Source: CALMEH01 sp031409875 (GTDB lineage: Bacteria; Acidobacteriota; Blastocatellia; Pyrinomonadales; Pyrinomonadaceae). From it: 64,000 nt of DNA. The notes under the pieces were generated by a model that was given only the letters and a program-made list of their open reading frames with translations, ran no database searches and was not told the origin of the DNA. Of this stretch, positions 44,172-52,807 are shown in pieces (within the stretch, counting starts at the first letter, position 1; each line of letters begins with the position of its first letter). The translations under genes and the position numbers were made by a program. The stretch lies in NCBI GenBank assembly GCA_031409875.1, contig JANNYB010000133.1, forward strand, positions 1 to 64,000, given 5' to 3'.

Positions 44172-45596
44172 TTTCGGTTCAACTAAAATCGTCTTAAAAC
44201 TTGCCAAACTCACAAGCCCAAGTGCCGAGCCTTTCTGTTTATTGACGAATTTTTTTGGCGTGTAATGCACGGCAACTTTGGGCTGTTCGCGGGCAGTGCT
44301 GTAAAACGCGGCAAATTGTGCGGCTTCGAGCAGAGTTTTCTGCGGGATTTCTGCGCGATTCGGATTTTTAACGACAACGTGCGAACCCGGATAATCTGCC
44401 GCGTGAAGCCACAAATCGTTTGATTTTGCCACACGAAATGTCAAAAAATCATTATCTTTTGCGCCTTTTCCAACCAAAATTTCAAAACCGTCGGACGAAA
44501 TAAATTTTCTCGCGCATTTGATAGTTTCGGCAGATTTAACTTTCGATTTTGCTGAAACTTTTTCCGGTTTTTCGCCGATAAATTCATCTAAAACGGATTC
44601 GTCTTTTTCCGTAATCGCCGTTTCGAGTTCGGTAATTCGTAATTCGTAATTCGTAATTTGTAATTCAAGAGCCGCCAAACGCTTGGCAATTTCTTGTTTC
44701 GCATTTCGGGCTTTCGTATATTTTTTGAAAAACTTTTCGGCAGCGTGCGTCAATTCATCATTTTCATCAACCTCAATTTCCAGCGTCGGAATATTTTCAT
44801 CAAAATAATCAACGACTAAAACTTTATTTTCAATCCGCACCGCGTCAGCCAAATTCGCCAAAATCAAATCGCCAAACCGTTTCCACGTCTCAGCGTTACC
44901 GTGTTTCGCCAAATCCGCATTCAAATTCGCAACCTGTTTTCCGCGCTTTTTTAATTCCTGATTCAACTTGCTTCGAGCCGCATTCGCCTTAGACTTAAAG
45001 GCATTTTCCACCTCTTTTTCCAGATAAAAATTATCAAGACTCTCAGACAAACTCTCAAAATCTCCCAACGGAAAAATCTCCTCGTCTCCTTTTCTCACTT
45101 TCTCCCCTTCTCGAACCGGCGGCGCGAATTTCTGTCCAACCAACTGTCCTTCGCCCGAATTTTCGCGGCTGGCATCAATAATAAAGCCGCGTTCATCGAG
45201 CAGAAAAAGATTCGCCGAACGTCCCGTTAATTGGACGATTAAGCCGAGATTTTCCGCTTGCCCGATTTCGCTCACGGCTGAAAAATCAAATCGCAAAATG
45301 CGTTCGTCTTTAAACTTTTCGATGTTTTCCAAAATTGCATTTGAAAGTTTTTTTCGCAGATGCAGAAGAAAAGGCGCAGGATTTTTTGATGATTTTTCCA
45401 AATCGCGCAAGCGTCTTTTGATCAAAAAAATACGCGGCGCAGAAGGTTCAAAACTGATAAAAAGATAGCGCGAATCGTTAAGCCGAAAATCAATCGCCAA
45501 CTGAAACCGCGAAAGAGGAAAAATTTTGCCGAACTTTCGCCCGCACAAAACAGACGAAAGCTCGGCACTTATGTTTTCGAGTGTTGAATTGTTCAC
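44151..45596 (-). CDS. NFACT / RqcH-like ribosome quality-control protein
   Basis: About 481 aa from GTG 45596 (VNNSTLENISAELSSVLCGR). The longer frame to 45731 reads through a TCCAGAT simple repeat and overlaps the RDD gene. Order: NFACT-N fold (KIFPLSRFQLAIDFRLNDSR), a coiled-coil arm, and the NFACT-R (DUF814) domain FISSDGFEILVGKGAKDNDF ... SNDLWLHAADYPGSHVVVKN. RqcH binds 60S/50S subunits with stalled chains and recruits alanyl-tRNA. Three parts are repeat-derived: EGEKVRKGDEE (about 45080), ITNYELRITELE (about 44650) and the C-terminal SFESRL. Confidence 0.87.
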   Translation of the reverse strand: MNNSTLENISAELSSVLCGRKFGKIFPLSRFQLAIDFRLNDSRYLFISFEPSAPRIFLIKRRLRDLEKSSKNPAPFLLHLRKKLSNAILENIEKFKDERILRFDFSAVSEIGQAENLGLIVQLTGRSANLFLLDERGFIIDASRENSGEGQLVGQKFAPPVREGEKVRKGDEEIFPLGDFESLSESLDNFYLEKEVENAFKSKANAARSKLNQELKKRGKQVANLNADLAKHGNAETWKRFGDLILANLADAVRIENKVLVVDYFDENIPTLEIEVDENDELTHAAEKFFKKYTKARNAKQEIAKRLAALELQITNYELRITELETAITEKDESVLDEFIGEKPEKVSAKSKVKSAETIKCARKFISSDGFEILVGKGAKDNDFLTFRVAKSNDLWLHAADYPGSHVVVKNPNRAEIPQKTLLEAAQFAAFYSTAREQPKVAVHYTPKKFVNKQKGSALGLVSLASFKTILVEPKSFESRL

Positions 45597-45669
45597 TTTG
45601 TGAATTTCAGATTCCAGATTCCAGATTCCAAATTCCAAATTAGTTAATTTAAATCTGAAATCTGGAACC

Positions 45670-46923
45670 TTAAATCTCCTTAACGACAATCGTTCCCGAA
45701 GCGATGTCATGAACGGCGCGTTTTTCTTCATTAAAAGGCAATGTTAGGAAACCTGCGCCGCCGAAAGCCAACGAAAGCAGATAAAGCGACGCGCTGACTG
45801 CGGCTTGATGGATTGACGGGTAATTTTCGCCTTCGATGTCCACGACTTCGAGCGAAAACAGGCGCATTCCGAGCGTTCTGCCGTAAAACCCGACGGCGAC
45901 CGTCATATAAACGAACATCACGCCCGCGCAAACTGCCAAAAATCCCAAAAATCCGCCGAATGTGAACCAACCGCCTTTCAACATAAACGGCGAAAGTAAA
46001 ATCAAAGACGCAAACGAACCGATAATCAAATCGAAAAGTCCGGCATTAAAGCGCATTGCAAACGGCGCGATGTCTTCGATTTCTTCTTCCGCTTCGACGA
46101 GCTTTAATTCAGTTTTTTGAATTTCTTCGTCCACGACCGTTTTATGCAAATCGTCTGAATTGGTTTTGTGAATATCGAATGTTGCGGAAACTTCATCCGG
46201 CAACGGCGGCAATTTGTTGGTGTCAAATGTTTTCGCCTCGGTTTTTAGTGTTCCGATGTGGCGCGGTTTGATGGTTTGATTTATCGTCGCCGGTTTCGGA
46301 TCGGGCAAAATCTCGCCTTCTCTGGCAGCAATGCGAAACGGATAATTTTTCTGCGGCACAGGCGTTTCTTCAACCGCAACGGGCGCAAGCGCAACTTCTT
46401 CCGCAACGATAAACTGCCGCCGCGAATTGGCAATGCGCTGTAAAGCCGCATTTAACGTCGGATTCGCGTGTGAAACGGCGGAAATCTCCGGCGTTGGTTC
46501 CGGCGCAGGTTCGTATTGCGGTTGGAGTTTGAGCGCGTTTGCGCCGCTCGTCATCGCCATCGGCTGTGAATTCGCTACACCGTAATCCAAATCTTGACGT
46601 TTCCGCACGGCGTTTTGAATTTGCAAACGCCATTCGGGAAGCGTGGAGTTTTTGCTTTGAAATTCAACTAAAGTCGGAGCCGTGTTTTTGGCGGGAATTT
46701 CGCGTGTGTCAGGCTTTGCCGAAGCAAGCCGCACATTGTTAATTGGCAATTCTTGTTTTTTCGGAATGTTCAAAATTTCTCTTTTCTCCATAATTTTTGG
46801 TTTTGAAATCGGAGTTATTTTTACTTCCAACTCTTCACGAACCTTGTCATTGATCATCGCTCCGCAACTCGGACAGATTGACAAGTCGGCGTGGTTTTCT
46901 CGATTACAAACAGGACAATTCAT
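45670..46923 (-). CDS. Zinc-ribbon RDD-family membrane protein
   Basis: 417 aa. An N-terminal zinc ribbon (MNCPVCNRENHADLSICPSC) is followed by a long low-complexity linker with Pro/Glu/Lys. A C-terminal RDD domain has about three membrane helices (FDLIIGSFASLILLSPFML, FGGFLGFLAVCAGVMFVYMT, AVSASLYLLSLAFGGAGFLT) and the typical GRTLGMRLFSLEVVD motif. The function of RDD proteins is not settled; some are ion exchangers. It is upstream of the NFACT gene on the same strand, separated by the repeat-rich gap. Confidence 0.88.
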   Translation of the reverse strand: MNCPVCNRENHADLSICPSCGAMINDKVREELEVKITPISKPKIMEKREILNIPKKQELPINNVRLASAKPDTREIPAKNTAPTLVEFQSKNSTLPEWRLQIQNAVRKRQDLDYGVANSQPMAMTSGANALKLQPQYEPAPEPTPEISAVSHANPTLNAALQRIANSRRQFIVAEEVALAPVAVEETPVPQKNYPFRIAAREGEILPDPKPATINQTIKPRHIGTLKTEAKTFDTNKLPPLPDEVSATFDIHKTNSDDLHKTVVDEEIQKTELKLVEAEEEIEDIAPFAMRFNAGLFDLIIGSFASLILLSPFMLKGGWFTFGGFLGFLAVCAGVMFVYMTVAVGFYGRTLGMRLFSLEVVDIEGENYPSIHQAAVSASLYLLSLAFGGAGFLTLPFNEEKRAVHDIASGTIVVKEI

Positions 46924-47670
46924 AGATTTTTAAAGATTGATAATACCGGATATGAATTTTTTTGAGACGGAAAATTCTTGATATGAACTAAACTGAAAAA
47001 ATAATATCAGAGATTACTTTAAGTAGTCAATAGTAAATTGTGCAAACAATGAAGATTTTTGATTTATATTTATCTTCATTCGTGATTTTACCGAATTCTT
47101 CGAGTATTTTTTTTTACAAAAATGTAAAATTTAGCTTGCAAATTTTTTTATTTGAGATTATTATCGCTTCGCTTAGCAAAATTTTAATTTTTAAAACATT
47201 TTATGTGTCCGTATTGCATTAATGGACTAAAAAAGTTTTGACTTTTACAATTTTCAAGGCTCTTTGACATATTTAAGTTCCGGCTTTTATCAGAACAATA
47301 GCAATAAACATTTTCGGTCAAACAATCATCATTTATGAATCTACAACGACCGATTCCAAGTTGCGAAGATAAATTGAAATTCTGCACAAAGTTTTACAAA
47401 GACTGATTTTATCAACGCAAAAACCATTTACATTCAACCGAAACCGTCCGTGTCATCAGTGCCACGGGCATTCATTACAAAAGAGAGCAATCATCATTTT
47501 CCCAAAGAAACCGCTGTTAAATTTGGCATCAGAGGCAGAAACACGCGCGTTAGCAAGTGTGTTAAACCCATCTTTTGAGCAAAAGCACTTCAAACAGCAA
47601 ACTTTGGCTAATTACAAGAGGTAATTCCCTAAATTATTTCAAAAACCCGAGGAGGTAATTAACAAAGAAT
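46924..47670. other. AT-rich gap without a convincing gene
   Basis: 747 bp. Short frames at 47040 (+) and 47184-47387 (-, Cys-rich: GRCRFINDDCLTENVYCYC) lack ribosome sites and homology I can name. A degenerate half of the 27264-type palindrome lies at about 47536. It marks the left edge of the accessory island. Confidence 0.5.
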
Positions 47671-48015
47671 ATGAACGCATTACACAAAGCCGAACTCAAT
47701 ATGCAAAGCGGCATCGAACACCAACCCGATGCCAACATCCCAATCATTGAAACCGTCCGCGCATTTTCGACGACCTTCAATAACCAAAAGGCATCCAAAG
47801 CCCAAACCAAACCTGCCAACGGCGGACAAAAATCGCCGCGCACAGGCTTTGCTCCCGCTAAATCTGCGTCAAAAAGAGCATTACGCAACACAACTTTAAC
47901 AATCGCCACCGAAAAATGCACAATCCGTGTAACTAAGACAAGTTTTACAAACTTTGAAGTCTTCGACTTCGAGATCAAATTTGGCGATATTACGACTTTG
48001 AATACTGTAAATTGA
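47671..48015 (+). CDS. Small hypothetical protein at the island edge
   Basis: 114 aa from ATG 47671, with GAGGAGG about 16 nt upstream, slightly far. Codon choice looks coding. The middle is basic and low complexity (QKASKAQTKPANGGQKSPRT; AKSASKRALRN) and the C-terminus is beta-rich. The family is not recognised. It lies 41 bp upstream of the histidine kinase and may or may not belong to that operon. A longer antisense frame (47634-48080) is hydrophobic but has no ribosome site. Confidence 0.45.
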   Translation: MNALHKAELNMQSGIEHQPDANIPIIETVRAFSTTFNNQKASKAQTKPANGGQKSPRTGFAPAKSASKRALRNTTLTIATEKCTIRVTKTSFTNFEVFDFEIKFGDITTLNTVN

Positions 48016-48056
48016 TATTGAATCTTATAAAATAATCTAAATAATTTACCAAACAT

Positions 48057-49535
48057 ATGGAAGAGAATACTTATCAGCATACAATGGACATAGCTCGATA
48101 CACTTTTTTTGTTGTAAATATTGCTTGTGTTATTTTTGTTGCTGCTGTTTATGGCTTTGCTTTTAAGTTTCTTGACAATAAGTTTTATCGGACAATCGCC
48201 ATAGGTTGGGTAACAAATGCTATTTATTTAACATTGGAAACTTACTTCTTCATTTTGAATGATACAAAAAATGATACCTTGTCTTATATCATCCTTACTA
48301 TTTCGTTATTATCTACACTGATTTTTCATTATGCGATAAATAGAGACGAAAAATTTCTCCAAAGAGTTAAATTTATAGCTAGATTCAAGCCCTTATACGG
48401 GCTAATTCCAATAACTCTTTGTGTTATCGGAATGATTTATGCAAGTAATGCCGCTTATGACCATAAATTTTGGTTTTCTCTGTTCTTAATGCCGACAATT
48501 CTTTATTCTTTTATTATACTAAGTTTAATTTCATACCGTTTTTTCATATCCTTTCCAGACGATGAGTTCGGACTTAGTTCCACTATACTTTATGGTTCCT
48601 GGGGAATTTATGGTGTCATACAATTTTATTATCCATTAGCAATCTTCAATAAAGAAATAGAAACTGTTCAGACGCTATCCTTTTCCATATTTGTTCTTGC
48701 CTTTGTTTTAAAGATACTTAACATCATCGGACTTCTCAACGTCCTTCAGAAAGAGTATTCAAATTTACAAGGGGAAAATCTTCAATATTCTGTTCATCAA
48801 GAAGTTGGCGAACTTGCCGCCGGCTTGCATCATGATATTAAGTTGCCTTCCGCGTTAATTGACGGTGAACTAACACTTCTTGAGACTGATAAACCTAATG
48901 ACGCAAGAATAAAAGCTTTTATTAAACCTGTAAGAAAGGCAAATAAAATGATTTCTGAAACCGTTAAGTTGGTAGATATGATTCAACTTGACCCTAAACA
49001 GATTTCACAAAGATTTAAGAAATTACATGTTGGAACACTAATTTCATCCGCCAGAGGCTTTTATAATAGAGCAATCAAAGAAAACAGTCTAAAAATAGTC
49101 AAGTCAGAACAGCCTATCCCAACTGCATATGTGTTTGCAAATGAAGAACTTTTGACTCAAGCATTTTTTAATATCATGAAAAATGCTAAGGAGTCTTTAG
49201 CAACATTATTAGAGATTCAAGTTCAGAAATCTGATACGAACCCCAAAAATATAGAATTTTTATTTTTTAATAATGGCGAAATTATTTCGGATGATGAAAT
49301 GGATAATTGCTTTAGGGCGGGGTGGTCTTCTGAAAAGAAGAGAGAAAGAAGAGCAGATGAGGGTAATGTTGGGATGGGATTATATATGTGTTTTAGAATA
49401 ATTGCCTTTCACCGTGGAAAGATTGAAATTTTCAGGTTTGATGAAGCATCCAAATCAAACAAAACTTTCAAAAAAGAAGAGTTTTCCAAATATAAAGTTG
49501 GTGTGAGAATAACTCTTCCAATTGCATCTAATTAG
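48057..49535 (+). CDS. Seven-TM sensor histidine kinase (first gene of a novel four-gene operon)
   Basis: 492 aa. About seven hydrophobic segments occur within residues 12-226 (YTFFVVNIACVIFVAAVYGF; GLIPITLCVIGMIYAS; TLSFSIFVLAFVLKILNIIG). A dimerisation helix carries the phosphoacceptor H-box in LAAGLHHDIKLPSALI (H258/H259; H-D rather than H-E). The HATPase domain has the N-box AFFNIMKNAKESL (N372/N376) and G-box GNVGMGLYMCFRIIAFHRGK. No periplasmic loop is large, so the ligand is probably sensed in the membrane. Codon use is AT-rich, unlike the preceding housekeeping genes. The kinase partner is the adjoining receiver protein, 17 bp downstream. Confidence 0.88.
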   Translation: MEENTYQHTMDIARYTFFVVNIACVIFVAAVYGFAFKFLDNKFYRTIAIGWVTNAIYLTLETYFFILNDTKNDTLSYIILTISLLSTLIFHYAINRDEKFLQRVKFIARFKPLYGLIPITLCVIGMIYASNAAYDHKFWFSLFLMPTILYSFIILSLISYRFFISFPDDEFGLSSTILYGSWGIYGVIQFYYPLAIFNKEIETVQTLSFSIFVLAFVLKILNIIGLLNVLQKEYSNLQGENLQYSVHQEVGELAAGLHHDIKLPSALIDGELTLLETDKPNDARIKAFIKPVRKANKMISETVKLVDMIQLDPKQISQRFKKLHVGTLISSARGFYNRAIKENSLKIVKSEQPIPTAYVFANEELLTQAFFNIMKNAKESLATLLEIQVQKSDTNPKNIEFLFFNNGEIISDDEMDNCFRAGWSSEKKRERRADEGNVGMGLYMCFRIIAFHRGKIEIFRFDEASKSNKTFKKEEFSKYKVGVRITLPIASN

Positions 49536-49552
49536 AAAATAAGGAGATAAAT

Positions 49553-50299
49553 ATGCCTGAAGAAACTGTAAATACTAAGAGCGAAAAAAAATTTATTAAA
49601 GTCGACCGAGATGAACTTTCAAAGAACCTTGGGGAAGTTCTTGTTGTAGATGATAATGGAATTTATACGGATTTAATAAGTCGGAACCTAACTTCAGTTG
49701 GATTTGAATCTAAATCTATAAATTCCTTTGTCCAAATGGAATCAATACTCGAAGAAAAACACTATCCTTTGATTCTTTGCGATAATATTGATGACAAATC
49801 AACTCTCAAAGGAAGCGAAATAATATTAAATAATAATCATCTTTTCAAAGATTCAAGAACAGTTCTTGTTACAGGTCATCCATTAAGCCAGATCAAAGAT
49901 CAAAATGAATTGTTAAAAAGAGGAGTAATAGTATTACAAAAAGGCGAGGGGCATGTTGATGAAATAATCAAGATTTGTAGAGAGACCTTTACTAATAAAG
50001 TTGAAGCCATTGCCCAAGAAGCTGAAGATTATGTTGGCAAATTGCTTTTAAATTACAAAGACATGCCAAAATTAGACAATCCAACTCCATACGAAAAGCT
50101 AATAAAAAGAACAAGACTAAGATTTAAAGATTACATTAGTAAGCTGCCAAATCCAGACTCGCCACAATTTTTTATTAAAGGAAAAGGTTTAAGTCCTAAT
50201 CAAGTAATGTTTGAAATTGAAAAAGATGATTCCGAAATAGGAGTTTTGTTAATTGATATTTTATTGGAGGATATTTTAGAAGGAGAAATTTATGATTAG
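49553..50299 (+). CDS. Receiver-domain protein of the novel operon
   Basis: 248 aa with AAGGAG before the ATG. The receiver fold has the acidic pair in VLVVDDNGIYTDLIS (D33/D34), the phosphoacceptor in YPLILCDNID (D77), Thr in TVLVTGHPLS (T107) and Lys in VIVLQKGEG (K130), so it should be phosphorylatable. The remainder (about 145-248) is a helical domain (KLIKRTRLRFKDYISKLPNP) with no DNA-binding motif I can recognise. It ends with an acidic tail (GVLLIDILLEDILEGEIYD). Output is more likely through protein contact than transcription. It overlaps the CHAT/caspase-like gene by 8 bp. Confidence 0.85.
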   Translation: MPEETVNTKSEKKFIKVDRDELSKNLGEVLVVDDNGIYTDLISRNLTSVGFESKSINSFVQMESILEEKHYPLILCDNIDDKSTLKGSEIILNNNHLFKDSRTVLVTGHPLSQIKDQNELLKRGVIVLQKGEGHVDEIIKICRETFTNKVEAIAQEAEDYVGKLLLNYKDMPKLDNPTPYEKLIKRTRLRFKDYISKLPNPDSPQFFIKGKGLSPNQVMFEIEKDDSEIGVLLIDILLEDILEGEIYD

Positions 50300-51011
50300 A
50301 AAGTTAATAAAAAAGTTAATAAATTGGATACGCCGCAAAAAAGAAGATGAAGAAGAAAATGAGGAAATTGTTTCCCAAGATTATCAACACTCATTATTTG
50401 TCCCTACTTATGATGTAGCGACTCAAATAATTACAAATTGGACAAAGAGTTGGCAATTACCTAATGTATTAGTGTTTTATGGAAATAAGGCTAGTCACGA
50501 GAATGCAATCAATAGACTAAATCATAGTAATCAGTTGCGTGTCATTGCATTTGTTGGACATGGAAATGTATCGGAACTTCTCACAGATATGAGTATCGGA
50601 AAACCCTCTATTAGTATTGATCATGGATGTTTAATGAATTGTGAAGACATAATAGAAGAACTGTCTGGCGTTCATATAATTGCTTGGTCTTGTAGTTCAA
50701 GTCAAACATTTGGAAGAAAAATTGGAAGCTTCCCAAAATGCGGTTTTTGGGGATTCAACGAAGAGATTGTGATGCTTGTTAATCCAGAAAGTGAAACATT
50801 ATGGAGTGGTTTAATTAAGGGAGTTATTTCAAGAATTATGAGCAAAAACCACATCCATGTTGATGATAAAAAATGGTTTAGAAAAGAGGTTTCAACAGTA
50901 ACAAGGAATATCGAAGATGGTGAAATTAACACTGGTAGTCACGAATATAATAGGCTTAATTCATTGTTTCTTAGACGAATTGCACGAAGTTTAGAAGTTC
51001 ACCCTAGATAG
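50292..51011 (+). CDS. Small CHAT/caspase-like protein of the novel operon
   Basis: 239 aa. A basic amphipathic N-terminus (MIRKLIKKLINWIRRKKEDE) is followed by a caspase-like core. A strand precedes the presumed catalytic His in LRVIAFVGHGNVSELL (H90), and a second strand precedes the Cys in VHIIAWSCSSSQTFGRKI (C134). The spacing and hydrophobic strands match CHAT and related C14/C25 cysteine-protease folds, but the sequence is short and divergent, so the call is by pattern. The gene overlaps the receiver gene, implying coupled translation and a direct functional link. The basic, possibly membrane-associated N-terminus fits the small membrane protein encoded next. Confidence 0.65.
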   Translation: MIRKLIKKLINWIRRKKEDEEENEEIVSQDYQHSLFVPTYDVATQIITNWTKSWQLPNVLVFYGNKASHENAINRLNHSNQLRVIAFVGHGNVSELLTDMSIGKPSISIDHGCLMNCEDIIEELSGVHIIAWSCSSSQTFGRKIGSFPKCGFWGFNEEIVMLVNPESETLWSGLIKGVISRIMSKNHIHVDDKKWFRKEVSTVTRNIEDGEINTGSHEYNRLNSLFLRRIARSLEVHPR

Positions 51012-51020
51012 GAGGAAAAT

Positions 51021-51311
51021 ATGTTTTTTGTTACAATTAAAAATTTTTTGACGGATGTAAAGACTCTACTTTCAAATCAAGATGAAGAATTAATAAGTTC
51101 TGATAAAAATGATGACCCAAATATAATTTCATTAGGAACTAGTAAAAAAGATAAGAAAGAAGCTATTGCTAGAACTTTTGCTCAATTAGCTTTGACCTTA
51201 TTCGTAATAGGATTATGTCTGTATGTCGTTAGCACAAAATCTGAGGGCGGTATAGGCGAGAAACTCGCGTATACAGGGTTTGGAGTAGTCTTTGGTTATT
51301 GGTTTAGGTGA
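51021..51311 (+). CDS. Small membrane protein ending the novel operon
   Basis: 96 aa, with TAGGAGG before the ATG, 9 bp after the caspase-like gene. The N-terminal half is charged (LLSNQDEELISSDKNDD). A membrane helix follows (LALTLFVIGLCLYVVST), and a second hydrophobic stretch (LAYTGFGVVFGYWFR) ends the protein. Size and position suggest a membrane anchor or pore-like effector controlled by the preceding protease-like protein. That is inference; the family is not recognised. Confidence 0.6.
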   Translation: MFFVTIKNFLTDVKTLLSNQDEELISSDKNDDPNIISLGTSKKDKKEAIARTFAQLALTLFVIGLCLYVVSTKSEGGIGEKLAYTGFGVVFGYWFR

Positions 51312-51406
51312 GTTAATTATTCAAATTCTTTCCGAGAAATCCAATCAACTTTGCAATCAATGACAAGTTGGATTTTGTCTATTGCATTGCTGTTTTCGGC
51401 GCGATT

Positions 51407-51526
51407 TTAGCGGTCGAAGATTTTTTTGAAGTCAACTTTGATGCCTTCGCTTTCGATGGTTTGGTTGGTGAATTTTTGTTTCCCGTTTTTGGTGATAACG
51501 AAGATTGTGTTGGTAAAAGATGGCAA
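51407..51526 (-). pseudogene. Second, partial copy of the 44-aa small gene
   Basis: The minus frame encodes FTNTIFVITKNGKQKF and QTIESEGIKVDFKKIFDR, clearly homologous to the small gene at 53257-53391. There is only a TTG as possible start and no ribosome site, so it is probably a remnant. The rest of the 51312-51603 gap is non-coding. Confidence 0.45.
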
Positions 51527-51603
51527 AGCGGCTGTTGTAGATTATCGAAAATATCTGAAACCTTAACTTTTCTGTGCTAAAATATGGTTGAGAGGTGAAG
51601 ATT

Positions 51604-51852
51604 ATGACGCATTCATTGACTTTAGATTTACCCGAAGAAATTTATCAACTGCTTTTGAAAACTGCGTTGACAAACGGCAAAAAGGTTGAGGAAGTTGCGG
51701 TTGAGGTGTTGGCAAGTGTGAAAAGAAAGAAGGTTGCAGACCCTTTTGAAAGGTTTATCGGTTCGGTGCGAAGCGATATTACCGATTTAGCTGAAAACCA
51801 CGACAAATACATCGGCGAAAATTTAGCGCAAGACTTGAACGGTAATAAATAA
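51604..51852 (+). CDS. Antitoxin of a VapBC-type locus (toxin broken)
   Basis: 82 aa from ATG 51604, preceded by GAGAGGTGA. The sequence MTHSLTLDLPEEIYQLLLKT looks like a ribbon-helix-helix N-terminus. The C-terminal half (DPFERFIGSVRSDITDLAEN) resembles the toxin-binding tail of such antitoxins. The stop is directly followed by the toxin ATG at 51853. The antitoxin is intact while its toxin is not. Confidence 0.78.
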   Translation: MTHSLTLDLPEEIYQLLLKTALTNGKKVEEVAVEVLASVKRKKVADPFERFIGSVRSDITDLAENHDKYIGENLAQDLNGNK

Positions 51853-52476
51853 ATGAAAGGTATTTTCGTTGATACCTTCGGGTTGGGCAAGTCTGGTGGT
51901 TGAAACACAGACTTTTCACACAAAAGCAAAAGAAATTTACCAAACGGCGTAATGCGCCAACAAAAAGTTAAAAGACTGGAGCGCGAGCGTCCCCGCTTGC
52001 AATGAGTGTTTGCTTCAAACGCGAAAAAGCGTCGGAGTTCCATTCAAGTTTATTCAATGCCAACGCCTTTACACCGCTAAAAAACAGCGGCGTTTGCAAG
52101 CGGGGACGCTCGCGCTCCAGTCAGAACTTTTTGTTGGCGCATTACCAAACGGCAATATCAGACCAAACGCCTCTGCTGACAACGAATTATATTTTGACCG
52201 AACTTGTTGCTTTACTGACAAGTCCGCTCAGATTATCTCGTCCGCGAGTTATCGCGCATTGTTGAAGGAATAAAAACCTCGCCATTCTTTGAAATCATCC
52301 ATATTGACAAAGATTCGGATAAAAGAACTTGGGAATTACTGAAAAATCGCCCTGATAAAAAATGGAGTTTAGTTGATTGCTCAAGTTTTGTCGTGATGCA
52401 AGCAAGAGAAATATCCGAATCATTAACCACCGACCATCATTTTGAGCAAGCCGGTTTTATCAGACTTTTGAAATAA
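51853..52476 (+). pseudogene. PIN-domain toxin, frameshifted and split by a palindromic element
   Basis: The pieces read MKGIFVDT, an extra T at about 51877, then GWASLVVETQTFHTKAKEIY. The element (51949-52145) interrupts the next part. Then come LLTTNYILTELVALLTSP and, after loss of two bases near 52257, VEGIKTSPFFEIIHIDKDSD ... WSLVDCSSFVVMQAREISES and TDHHFEQAGFIRLLK. These are all parts of a normal VapC-type PIN ribonuclease with its acidic residues (VDT, TEL, VDCSSF, TTDHHF). Two frameshifts plus the insertion leave it non-functional. Confidence 0.88.
51949..52145. mobile_element. Palindromic element with target-site duplication in the PIN toxin gene
   Basis: Terminal inverted repeats GTAATGCGCCAACAAAAAG... 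about 21 nt long. Inside, the further palindrome CTGGAGCGCGAGCGTCCCCG... pairs with ...GGGACGCTCGCGCTCCAG. CAAACGGC is directly duplicated on both sides (51941-51948 and 52146-52153); the identity can be extended to 12 nt. Removing the element and one copy rejoins EIYQTAISDQTP. Confidence 0.9.
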
Positions 52477-52555
52477 TGGTTTGGCTGGCGATATTGAAAG
52501 GATATTTCTCGGCGGTTTTTGATTTTTGTCGGTTTGGCGGTAAAATGAAGTGGAG

Positions 52556-52807
52556 ATGACGACAAACGAACAAACATATCAATCCGTCTTATTCAAGTTG
52601 AGCCGTGTGCCGGTTGAATCGCTGCCGCAGATAGACGCTTATCTTGAAAACTTTACGCCCGAAAACGGCGCGAAACGGCAAAACCGCGAGGCGATTCTGG
52701 CATTGGCGGGAAGTTGGAATGAAATGTCCGAAACGGATTTTGGGGAATATCTTTCCGAAGCTAAACGGAGCGGCGGCGAAACATTCAACCGCGATGTTAC
52801 ATTATGA
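52556..52807 (+). CDS. Antitoxin of VapBC-type locus
   Basis: 83 aa from ATG 52556 (a GTG at 52550 is also possible), with GTGGAG just upstream. The helical sequence (LFKLSRVPVESLPQIDAYLE; GSWNEMSETDFGEYLSEAKR) ends in a tail typical of antitoxins paired with PIN toxins. Its last codons overlap the toxin start by 4 bp (ATGA). Confidence 0.82.
   Translation: MTTNEQTYQSVLFKLSRVPVESLPQIDAYLENFTPENGAKRQNREAILALAGSWNEMSETDFGEYLSEAKRSGGETFNRDVTL

Noticed and set aside
45597..45731. Longer N-terminus for the NFACT gene
   Set aside because: The extension reads through a TCCAGAT repeat and overlaps the RDD gene; the GTG at 45596 fits the family start better.
47184..47387. Cys-rich 67-aa frame on the minus strand
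   Set aside because: No ribosome site, no recognised family and AT-rich random-like codon use; it could not be supported as a gene.
47634..48080. Hydrophobic 148-aa minus-strand frame
   Set aside because: It is antisense to the better supported 47671-48015 gene and lacks a start signal; its hydrophobicity is a by-product of the antisense codons.
51368..51580. 70-aa plus-strand frame
   Set aside because: The opposite strand carries a clear homologue of the 44-aa small gene; the plus frame is its shadow.
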